Source: Myxococcales bacterium
GTDB taxonomy: Bacteria; Myxococcota; Myxococcia; Myxococcales; 40CM-4-68-19
Assembly (NCBI GenBank): GCA_020201435.1
Contig: JAIVGS010000001.1
Location: 1-54,759 of the forward strand
Length of the DNA stretch: 54,759 nucleotides
Direction of reading: 5' to 3'
A program made the translations under genes and the position numbers. This document shows, in pieces, positions 30,201-37,876 of the stretch. The stretch's first letter is position 1; every line of letters begins with the position of its first letter. The notes under the pieces are model-generated. The model saw nothing but the letters and a program-made list of their open reading frames with translations, searched no databases and was not told the DNA's origin.

Positions 30201-30936
30201 CGGCGCGGAAGTCCTCGTCGTCGAGCCGAACGGGCCGTCGAAGTTCTTCCGCACGCCGGAGGCGTCGCCGGCCGACAACACCGACGAGACCCGCATCTCG
30301 GCCAGGCTCGCTCCCGACGGGAGCGCGACCGTCCAGTTCAAGGCCAGCGCGCGCGGCTCGTGGACCGCGGAGATGCGCCGCATCTTCGAGCCCGCCAACG
30401 AACGCCGCGCGCGGGCCGAGGAGCACCTCGGCCGCGCGGCGTTCCCCAACGTCAAGGTGACCTCTGTCGACGTCAGCGATCCGCACGAGATCGAGAAGCC
30501 GTTCGTGGCGCAGATCGTGGCGAGCGCGACCGGATTCGCTTTCCCGTCCGGCAGCGGGCTGCGCTTCTCGCCGTTCGGAGAGCGGCAGAGCTTCGTGGAG
30601 TCGTACGCGCAGCTTTCGAAGCGCGCCCTTCCCGAGCGGCTGCCGGCGCCGCAGACGACGGTGATCGAGTCGCAGGTCGAGCTGCCCAAGGGCTGGACGG
30701 CGACGCTGCCGGAAGGCGCGCGCGAGTCGGGTCCCCAGGGCTCCTACGTGGTGACGTACGCGCGCGAAGGCGGCGTGGTCACCGCCCGGCTCGAGCTGAC
30801 GTTGAACGGCGGCGTGCTCGCGCCACAGGAGTACGGCGCGTTCCGCGCCTTCCTCGGGCGGCTCGACGAGGCGCTGCACCGGCGCGTGGAGGCGGCGCCG
30901 GCGACGCAGACGGCATCGGCCAAGGACATGAGGTGA
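27265..30936 (+). CDS. Secreted TPR-DUF3857-transglutaminase protein (catalytic triad present)
   Basis: Signal peptide; TPRs; RRFGDCKDKASLMHAML (Cys), FNHAILYV (His), LFLDGTAEF (Asp). Confidence 0.85.
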   Translation: MHSLLLLATLLAVAPLDEPTPALQARVLRELDKPQAVADLFRLYERRDEKGDLAPLLATLDEAVRSPKARPDVRAVAMEVRGELLLSQGQLPRAAAEFEKLAEIGAWSILGPFGNEARAGLLAEYPPEKEGFDPKAVYHGKEHDVTWRALPPGHAPYGFVDLAAAVYPRTDVAVYAATVLRSARAQPAIFHLGASGATRVWIDGKLVHEDAALHPSRFDQQSFEAPLQAGDNFVLVKIAHSTGRLGFSLRVADGKDSPLPDLAKSARTPQTATPAFAAALEGARKKAPPAKKPPDALDELRAAAAKNPSDARAQEDLALLLTWRRPADEAERMPLRAMERVLDAAPTDPEAALRYARLEDRDANKRRAAIEAALEKHPQNAALLDALAAYRLDRGEGWAALELAQKARAAAPDLADPLITQARALDAVGLTARAALARQEVAKAHPDLARAHRAAAGALRRLGRTADAIEELRKAVALRFDDAEARSELISLLLDRGDLDGAIKLYGETLALEPGALYPRLRAAGLLSENGRAKDAEDAFAQALQLAPDDPESHEQLGRHRLRAQDDSGALAAFTRAIGLRPQNPALRELVRSIRPEEQYAAPYLYDARVLAQLPRLAGEDVETLADLSVTKVFANGLSSRTHQIVLRALSNRGVDAARVQSVQYSPDRQVVKIERARIFKKDGSIIESKSDGERNLSEPWYGLYYDVRARIVAFPQLEAGDVVELVTRLDDSGSNFFADYFGDFAYLQSTQTRRNSDYVLLGPPGRIFYASATPLAGLVHTSGKSPDGGTWQRWTAHEVPKLVPEPSMPGYSEVLAYVHVSTYKTWEDVGRFYWGLVKDQLRVTDEIRAAAQEAVKGIPETDEEARIRAVYDFVVSRTRYVGLEFGINSFKPYPVETILSRRFGDCKDKASLMHAMLESLGIDSRLTLLRMKRLGGIEDVPASLAVFNHAILYVPKYKLFLDGTAEFHGSGELPGDDRGAEVLVVEPNGPSKFFRTPEASPADNTDETRISARLAPDGSATVQFKASARGSWTAEMRRIFEPANERRARAEEHLGRAAFPNVKVTSVDVSDPHEIEKPFVAQIVASATGFAFPSGSGLRFSPFGERQSFVESYAQLSKRALPERLPAPQTTVIESQVELPKGWTATLPEGARESGPQGSYVVTYAREGGVVTARLELTLNGGVLAPQEYGAFRAFLGRLDEALHRRVEAAPATQTASAKDMR

Positions 30937-33900
30937 CGCGCTTTTCGGCTGCGCTGGCCTTCGCGGCGCTGGCCTCGTGCGCGTTCGGCAGCCATCGGGA
31001 CGCGGGGCCGCGCGGGAATCCGGACGATGCGCTGGCAAAGCTCGACCAGGCGGAAGCGGCGGCGCGCAAGGATCCCTCGCTCAGGGCCCGCGCGGGATGG
31101 CTGCGGTACCTGATCGCCTCGGATCCGCGCGGCGCGACCCGATGGCTCGAAGGCGACCGGAGCACGCTCGCGCTCTGCGGGCTCGCCGAGATCGCCGAGG
31201 ACCGCACCGACTCGCTGCAGGCGACGAAGCTCTGGATCCAGGCGATCGAGACCGCGCCGACGGATCCGATCGCCGAGCTGGCCGGCGTCCGGTTGCTCGA
31301 CATCGAAGGGGAGACGCCGGAAGTCGACGACGCGATCAGTCGCGCGGCTGCGGCGGCGAAGGGGCCGATGGCTCCACGCACGGCGCGGCTTCTGCGGGAG
31401 GCCGCGGCGCGGATCGCGGGCAGGCGCGCGCAGGTTCGGCACGATCCGTCGCTCGAGGTCGACGCCTGGCGCGCGGTGGGCGCGATCCAGCGCTGGCGCG
31501 TCGCGGGGCCGTTCGGCGCCCTGCGCCTCTTCGATCTGCGCCGGCCGCTCGCGCTCGACGGCCGTTCGGTCGCCACCGCGGCGTGGAACGACCGCACGCT
31601 CGATTTTCCCGACGCCGACGCCGGCCTCGACCTCGAGCCGCAGGACGGCGACGTCTTCTACGCCGCGAGCGAGATCGCGCTCGAGCACGGCGGCAACTAC
31701 CTGCTCTGGGTCGAGGGGGCCGCGGCGCTCGAGGCTCGCGTCGACGGCTCGGTCGCGATCTCACGCGTGCCGTATCCGCTCGAGACGCCTCGCTCGCAAA
31801 CCGCCGCGGTCCGGCTCGGCGCCGGAAAGCACCAGGTGCTGGTGCGCTGGAGTCGCGCCGAGGGCAGCCGCTTCCGCATCGCGCTCGCTCGCGGCGACGG
31901 CGCGCCCTCCGACCTCGCCAGCGCCGCGCCTTCCCAGATGAGCGGCGCGCGGACCGAAGCGCCTTGCGCGCTCGGCGAGGTGTGCACCGTTCCTCCGGCC
32001 TGGATCGACAAGGCCGATCTCCGGAGGGCGGCGTCGGCGATGCTCGAGCAGGACCCCGCTGACGCGCTCGGAGCGTGGCTCCTCGCGCGCGCGGCGATGG
32101 GCGACGACCGCACCGTCTCGCGCTTCGGCGTCGATCGAGCCGTCCAGGCGACGAACGGCGGCGCGCCGGCGCTCGCCTTGCGGGCGCAGCAGCTGCTCCA
32201 CGACCCTGAGGTGCCGGAGCGGATCGGCCGCGGCAGGGCGCTCTCCGATCTGCAGGAAGCGGTCCGGAAGGACCCGCGCCTGCTGCGCGCCCGCCTGACC
32301 GCCGCGGCGCTCGAGCGCGAGTCGGAACGTTACGACGACGCCGCCCAGGATCTCGACAAGGCCGAAGCGCTGCTGCACGAGGACAAGCTGCCCCTTCCGG
32401 CGCGGCTTCTCACCGCCCGATCGCGGCTGCTCGAGGCGCGCGGGAACGGCGCCGGCGCGCGAGCGAAGGCCGAGGCAGCGCTGAAGGCCGCGCCCGGCCG
32501 GTGCGACACGCTGCAGCTCCTGAACGATCTCTCGCGCCGCGATGGCTCGCTCGCCGACCAGAAACGCTACGCGGAGGCGCTGGTCCCATGTCAGGACGGC
32601 GTCGCCATCGCCGCGCAGATGGCGCGCGATCGGGGCGAGCTGGCGAAGGCCGGGGAGCTCCTCGACCTCGCCGTCGCTCTGAGGCCCGCGCAGCCGGCGC
32701 GGCTCGAGCAGCTCGCCGATCTCGAAGCGGCGCGCAACCACGTGCCGTCGGCGGTGGCCTCGGTGCGAAAAGCGGCCGCGCTCGCGCCGCGGAGCGCCGA
32801 GCCGCTGCGGCGGCTCGCGGGGCTGCTCGAGCTGCTCGGCGAGACCAAGGGCGCCTCCGAGGCGCGCCGAGCCGCGCTGCGGCTCGCCCCGGGCGATCTG
32901 CAGCTGCGCCAGCAGCTCGCCCTCGACGAAGGCGCGCATCTTCTGTCGTGGACGGATCGCGACGCGGTCGCGCTGGCGAAGGCGAGGACGGCGTCCGCGG
33001 CGCCTCCGGGATCATCGGCGGTGCGCCTGCTCGACTACGGCGCGGCGCAGTTCTTCCCCGACGGCGGCGGCGTCGAGCGGGTGCACACCGTCGCGCGGGT
33101 CCTCGACAAGAAGGGCGTCACTAGATTCGGCGAGACGCAGGTGCCGTCCGACGCGGTGGTCCTCCACCTGCGCACGTTGAAAGCCAACGGGCGCGTGCTG
33201 GAGCCGGAATCGATCCCGGAAAAGGAGAGCGTCAGCCTGCCCGGCCTCGAGCCCGGCGACGCGGTCGAGATCGACTACCTGCGCGGCATCGGCCCGCGCG
33301 GGCCCGATCTGCCCGGCTACGCGCTGAGCGCGTTCTTCTTCCGCGACGACGAGACGCCGCTCACCGAGACGACCTACGAGGTGCTCGCGCCCGTACCGTT
33401 CGAAGTCGACGCGCACAACTTCGTGCTGCCGCCGGGCGCGATCCAGCGCGACGGCGAGACGCAGCGCTTCCGGTACAGCGCCCGCGAGGTGGGGCCGCTG
33501 CAGACGCAGCCGCACTCGCCGGGCGAGAACGAGACGATGCCGTGGGTCCAGATCGGCGCCGGCGCGGGTCAGAAGGACCTGATCCGTTCGATCGCCGACT
33601 GGTCGCTTCTGCGCAGCCGCCCCGGGACCACGACCCTCGACCTCGCGAGGCGATCGACGGGCGTGAACCTCGCCGACTCCGCGCGCCGGATTCACGCGGC
33701 GGTTTCGCAGGCCGTTCGCGGCCGTTCGACGGGGACGGATTTCTCCGCGTCCGCGGCGCACATCCTCGCCCAGGGCCGGGGCAATCGCCTGGTGGTGCTC
33801 AAGGCGACCCTCGCCTCCGCGCAGATCGCCTCGCACGTCGTCCTGACGCGGACGTTCGGGAGCGATCCCGCGCCCTATCGTTTCCCGCGCGGCGAGCTGT

Positions 33901-34712
33901 TCGGCTACGGCGTCCTGCGGATCGACCTGCCGGACGGACCGGTGTGGGTCGATCCGTCGTACCGGCTGGCGCCGTTCGGGCAGCTTCCGGTCTTCGCCCG
34001 CGGCCAGGACGCGTGGGTCGTGCCCGAGCCGGGCGAGCAGCCGATCGAGATCCGCACGCCCGCGTCACTGCCCGATGAGAAGGACGGCCGCGCGCTGTCG
34101 CTCGACCTGAAGCTCGACGCGAGCGGGGCCGCGACGGGCAACGGGCGCGACGAGCATTTCGGATTCGAGGCGGCTTCGCTGAAGGACGCGCTGGAGCGGT
34201 TCGATCGCGATCAGCGCAAGCAGGCGGTGGAGGCGATGCTCGGGCGCGGCCTGCGCGGCGTTTCGCTCGAGCAGCTCTCGACCGAGCACGAGACGGAGGT
34301 CGGCGGCTCGGCCACGTTGATCTACTCGCTCCACGTCGACCTGGCGCGGCGAGACGGCGACCAGCTCTTCGTGCCGAGCTCGATGTCGCCGTCGCGGCTG
34401 GTGCGCCGGTGGGCGGGCACCGGCGATCGCAACGTCGCGCTGCTGCTCGATTCGCCGGAGGCGGTGACCTCGCGCACGTCGATCGCGCTGCCGAAGGATC
34501 GACACCTGCGCGGAAAGGCCGCGGCGGTCGCGCTCGCGACTCCGTTCGGCGACTATCGCTGGAACGCGCGCGAGGAGAACGGAGCGCTGATCGTCGAGGA
34601 GTCGCTGCGCGTGCCGCAGCAGCGGGTGATGCCGGCCGCCTACGCCGCGTTCGCCGCGTTCGCCCGCGGCGTCGACGACGCGCAATCGCAGGAGCTGCTC
34701 GTCGCGCCCTAG
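30933..34712 (+). CDS. Paralogous TPR-DUF3857-transglutaminase-like protein (degenerate active site)
   Basis: GTG start overlapping previous stop; RWRVAGPFG, TPRs, DAVVLHLRTLKANGRVLEPESI...VEIDYLRGIG; Cys/His not conserved at equivalent positions. Confidence 0.8.
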   Translation: MTRFSAALAFAALASCAFGSHRDAGPRGNPDDALAKLDQAEAAARKDPSLRARAGWLRYLIASDPRGATRWLEGDRSTLALCGLAEIAEDRTDSLQATKLWIQAIETAPTDPIAELAGVRLLDIEGETPEVDDAISRAAAAAKGPMAPRTARLLREAAARIAGRRAQVRHDPSLEVDAWRAVGAIQRWRVAGPFGALRLFDLRRPLALDGRSVATAAWNDRTLDFPDADAGLDLEPQDGDVFYAASEIALEHGGNYLLWVEGAAALEARVDGSVAISRVPYPLETPRSQTAAVRLGAGKHQVLVRWSRAEGSRFRIALARGDGAPSDLASAAPSQMSGARTEAPCALGEVCTVPPAWIDKADLRRAASAMLEQDPADALGAWLLARAAMGDDRTVSRFGVDRAVQATNGGAPALALRAQQLLHDPEVPERIGRGRALSDLQEAVRKDPRLLRARLTAAALERESERYDDAAQDLDKAEALLHEDKLPLPARLLTARSRLLEARGNGAGARAKAEAALKAAPGRCDTLQLLNDLSRRDGSLADQKRYAEALVPCQDGVAIAAQMARDRGELAKAGELLDLAVALRPAQPARLEQLADLEAARNHVPSAVASVRKAAALAPRSAEPLRRLAGLLELLGETKGASEARRAALRLAPGDLQLRQQLALDEGAHLLSWTDRDAVALAKARTASAAPPGSSAVRLLDYGAAQFFPDGGGVERVHTVARVLDKKGVTRFGETQVPSDAVVLHLRTLKANGRVLEPESIPEKESVSLPGLEPGDAVEIDYLRGIGPRGPDLPGYALSAFFFRDDETPLTETTYEVLAPVPFEVDAHNFVLPPGAIQRDGETQRFRYSAREVGPLQTQPHSPGENETMPWVQIGAGAGQKDLIRSIADWSLLRSRPGTTTLDLARRSTGVNLADSARRIHAAVSQAVRGRSTGTDFSASAAHILAQGRGNRLVVLKATLASAQIASHVVLTRTFGSDPAPYRFPRGELFGYGVLRIDLPDGPVWVDPSYRLAPFGQLPVFARGQDAWVVPEPGEQPIEIRTPASLPDEKDGRALSLDLKLDASGAATGNGRDEHFGFEAASLKDALERFDRDQRKQAVEAMLGRGLRGVSLEQLSTEHETEVGGSATLIYSLHVDLARRDGDQLFVPSSMSPSRLVRRWAGTGDRNVALLLDSPEAVTSRTSIALPKDRHLRGKAAAVALATPFGDYRWNAREENGALIVEESLRVPQQRVMPAAYAAFAAFARGVDDAQSQELLVAP

Positions 34713-35848
34713 AAGAACCGCAACGACACTTCGCTATGCAGGTCGAGGCCGCGGTCGTTCAGGCGCAGCACCGATCCCTCCAGCTCGCCCAGGCCGTCGC
34801 GCACTATCTGGGCGATTTCGTTGACGAATCGCGAGCGGACCGGAATGTCGAGATCGGTCGAGAGCGAGTCGAGATCGACGCCTTGCGCGAGTCGCAAGCC
34901 GGTGAAGAGGCGCTCGCGCAGGTGCTGCTCGGAAGTGATCTCTTCGAACGAGGCCTCGCCCTTCCCGGTCTGTTCGACGCGCTCCATGTAGCGCTCGGGC
35001 GAGCGATCGTTCGCGTAGCGGCGGCCGCGGCGGAAGCCGCAGGCGCCGCAGCCGGCGGCCGCGTACTCGCCGCCGCGCCAGTACAACGTGTTGTGGACGG
35101 ATTCGAAGCCCTTGCGCGCGTAGTTGGAGATCTCGTAGCGCGCGTATCCGCCTTTGACGAGCTCGGCGCGGACCGATTCGCCCATCTCGGCCGCGCTCTC
35201 GTCGTCGGGCAGCTCGATCTCGCCGCGCTGCCACGCCTTGGCCATCGGGACTTCCTCGGCCAGCCCGGTCAGCGTCAGCGCGTAACACGAGATGTGCTCG
35301 GGCCCGAGCGCGACCGCCGACGCCGCGTCTCGCGCCGCCAGCTGGCGGGTCTGCCGCTCGACGCCGTGGATGAGATCCAGCGAAGTGTTCCTGAAGCCGG
35401 CCCGCCGCGCGGTCTCGAACGCATGCACCGCGTCGCCAGGCGAGTGCTTGCGACCCAGCGAGATCAATTGCGCCGGCGCGAACGACTGGACGCCGATCGA
35501 GATCCGATTCGCTCCCGCTTCGCGAAACGCCGCGAATCGCTCTTCGTCGGTCGTGCCGGGGTTCGCTTCCAACGTGATCTCGGCGTCGTCGCGGACGCGC
35601 CAGAGCGAGCGGACTTCACGAACGACTTGCGCGAAGAGCGGCGGATCCCACAGCGACGGCGTCCCGCCGCCGATGTAGATCGAGACCGCCTCGCGACCGG
35701 CAAATTCCGAAGCGCGCGTCTCGAGCTCGCGCAGCACCGCCTCGGTGTACCGCCGCTGCGGGATCACCTTCTCGGCGCGCGAGGCGAAATCGCAGTACGG
35801 GCACTTCGAGAGGCAGTACGGGAAGTGGATGTAGACGCCGAACGCCAT
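34709..35848 (-). CDS. hemW: Radical SAM HemW-like (coproporphyrinogen III oxidase family)
   Basis: GVYIHFPYCLSKCPYCDF, YIGGGTPSLW, EANPGT, RISIGVQSF, YEISNYAR. Confidence 0.94.
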   Translation of the reverse strand: MAFGVYIHFPYCLSKCPYCDFASRAEKVIPQRRYTEAVLRELETRASEFAGREAVSIYIGGGTPSLWDPPLFAQVVREVRSLWRVRDDAEITLEANPGTTDEERFAAFREAGANRISIGVQSFAPAQLISLGRKHSPGDAVHAFETARRAGFRNTSLDLIHGVERQTRQLAARDAASAVALGPEHISCYALTLTGLAEEVPMAKAWQRGEIELPDDESAAEMGESVRAELVKGGYARYEISNYARKGFESVHNTLYWRGGEYAAAGCGACGFRRGRRYANDRSPERYMERVEQTGKGEASFEEITSEQHLRERLFTGLRLAQGVDLDSLSTDLDIPVRSRFVNEIAQIVRDGLGELEGSVLRLNDRGLDLHSEVSLRFF

Positions 35849-36483
35849 CAGGGTTCGTGGAACTTCGCCACCAGCGTCTCGGCGCGCGCCGCGGTCACCC
35901 ATTCCTGGAGGATCGGCCACGACCAGACGTGGTCGACGTAGTCCTTGCCGCCGGGGATGGAATAGGTCCGGAACCGCGACACCACCGGCGCATACATGCA
36001 GTCGGCGATGGTCGGCTTCTTCCCGAACAGCCACGGCCCTTTGGAAGCCCTCAGGCATTCGTCCCAGATCGCGACGATCCGATCGACGTCGGCCTGCGTC
36101 TCGGGCCGCAGCGGCTTGTACGGATGCTGCTGCACGATCTTCATCGAGCAGTCGTTGCGCAGGTTGGTGAATCCCGAGTGCATCTCCGCGCTGACCGCCC
36201 GCGCCCGCGCGCGCTGCGCGGCGTCGGCCGGCCACAGACCAGCCTGCGGAAACTTTTCATGAAGGTATTCGCAGATCGCGATCGAGTCCCAGACGGTGAG
36301 ATCGCCGTCGAGGAGCGCCGGCACCCGTCCGCTCGGAGAGTACTTGCGGATGTTCTGCGCGGTATCCGGCATGTCGAGCGGAACCACCTGCTCCTCGAAC
36401 GGCGCGCCGGTGATCTTCAAAGCCAGCCACGGCCGCAGCGACCACGACGAATACTTCTTGTTGCCGATCACGATTTTCAGCAT
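35848..36483 (-). CDS. Glutathione S-transferase family protein
   Basis: KYSSWSLRPWLALKITGAPFEEQVVPL...SPSGRVPALLDGDLTVWDSIAICEYLHEKFP. Confidence 0.94.
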   Translation of the reverse strand: MLKIVIGNKKYSSWSLRPWLALKITGAPFEEQVVPLDMPDTAQNIRKYSPSGRVPALLDGDLTVWDSIAICEYLHEKFPQAGLWPADAAQRARARAVSAEMHSGFTNLRNDCSMKIVQQHPYKPLRPETQADVDRIVAIWDECLRASKGPWLFGKKPTIADCMYAPVVSRFRTYSIPGGKDYVDHVWSWPILQEWVTAARAETLVAKFHEP

Positions 36484-36485
36484 CT

Positions 36486-37826
36486 TCAGGCCCCGGTCTT
36501 TGGTAACGGCGGCGGCGACGAAGAGCGAGGCGAATTCACCCGCGCCAGCTCCTGGTTCAAGAATTCGTTTTCGCCGCGCAGCTCGTCCGCTTCCTGCGTC
36601 AACCGCTTGACGCGCTCTTCCAGCGCCTCGACCTTGGCGCGCATCGCGCCCGCTTCCGACCGCAGTGCCGCCCGCTCGCGCCCCAGGCTGTCGACCACCG
36701 CCTGCAGCTCGGCGGCGCGCGCCTCCGCCCGGCCCTGCTTCTCCTGCTGCTCCTCGACGTCGGCGCGCATCTTGCGCAGCTCCTGCTGCGCAACCTCCAG
36801 CTGGTCCTCGATCTCGCCGCGCGCCTCCGCCTGTTGTCCGCGATGGACGCGCAGCTCCGCGTCGAGCGCTGCCTCCCGCTCGCGCGCGGCCTCGAGCGCC
36901 TGCTGCAGCTGGTGCTCGCGTTCGCGCCATTCGGACTGCAGATGGGTCAGCGCCGCGATCTGCTCGTTGGCGTCCTTCACGTCCTGGACGATCTGCGCCT
37001 CGTGCGCCTGCGCCGCCGCCAGCACCTGCGCCTCGCGCGCCTGCGCCGCCGCGACCAGCTGCGCCTCGCGCTCGCGCACTTCCTGCACCATCTTCGCTTC
37101 GCGCTCGCGGACTTCGGTGATCATCTGGTTCTCTCGCGCGCGCGCCTGCTGGCGTTCGGTCTCGGCGATCTCGTGCACCTGTTTACGGAGGGTGGCGAGC
37201 TCCGCCAATTCCTGTTTTGCCTGGTCGAGCTCGGCGTGGATGTCGCCGAATCGCTCCTGCGCGCCGAGCGAAAGGTTGCGGGCTTCTTCCTCGCTCTTGA
37301 CCAGTCGATCCTGCTCGGCCCTGGCGGCGGCGGCTTCCTTCTCCGCCGATTCCGCTCGCTGGTTGGCGGCGGCGAGGGCAGCCATCGCGTCGTCGGCGCG
37401 GGCGTCGCGAACGGTCACCGAAGCCTGCAGCGCGGCCAGCGCCGCCCGAGCGCCTTCGGCTTCGGTCCGCGCGGCGTCGAGCTCGCGCTTCAACCCGTCG
37501 CGATCGATCCTCAACTCGGCCAGCTCGGACTGCAGCCGCGCCGCGCGCACGCGCTCGTCGTCCAGCTCGCGCGAGTGCGCCTGCGGCGGCGGCGGCTTCG
37601 AGACCTCCGCGATCCTCGCCGCCGCGGCAGCGAGCTGGCCCTCGGCCGCCTGCAGCATCTTCTGCAGCTGCTCGCGGACCTGCGCGATCTCCCTGTCCCG
37701 CTGGTCGAGCCGCCCCTTGTACTCCTCGGCGCGGGCGCGCTCGGTCTCGGCGCGAAGCGACTCGCGCCGCACGCGGTCCAGCTCCGCGCGCAGCTCCTCC
37801 ACGGTCGCCGGCGTGTGCGCTGCCAT
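36486..37826 (-). CDS. Long coiled-coil protein
   Basis: Continuous charged/Ala-rich coiled coil from MAAHTPATVEELRAELDRV to PRSSSPPPLPKTGA, including hendecad repeats. Confidence 0.75.
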   Translation of the reverse strand: MAAHTPATVEELRAELDRVRRESLRAETERARAEEYKGRLDQRDREIAQVREQLQKMLQAAEGQLAAAAARIAEVSKPPPPQAHSRELDDERVRAARLQSELAELRIDRDGLKRELDAARTEAEGARAALAALQASVTVRDARADDAMAALAAANQRAESAEKEAAAARAEQDRLVKSEEEARNLSLGAQERFGDIHAELDQAKQELAELATLRKQVHEIAETERQQARARENQMITEVREREAKMVQEVREREAQLVAAAQAREAQVLAAAQAHEAQIVQDVKDANEQIAALTHLQSEWREREHQLQQALEAAREREAALDAELRVHRGQQAEARGEIEDQLEVAQQELRKMRADVEEQQEKQGRAEARAAELQAVVDSLGRERAALRSEAGAMRAKVEALEERVKRLTQEADELRGENEFLNQELARVNSPRSSSPPPLPKTGA

Positions 37827-37876
37827 CCGCGGGCACCATAACACGACGCAACGCGTGGTAAGGTGCGCGCCCTCGT

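Noticed and set aside
27082-31038. 1318-aa minus-strand ORF
   Set aside because: Shadow of the TPR/DUF3857 gene; no recognisable motifs.
28455-34712. 2085-aa plus-strand ORF as a single protein
   Set aside because: Runs out-of-frame through the first transglutaminase gene (Arg-rich shadow) before entering the real frame of the second; true start is GTG 30933.
37827-37876. Cobalamin riboswitch upstream of metH
   Set aside because: Gap to the divergent coiled-coil gene is only 50 nt and lacks a B12-box; too short for a cobalamin aptamer.
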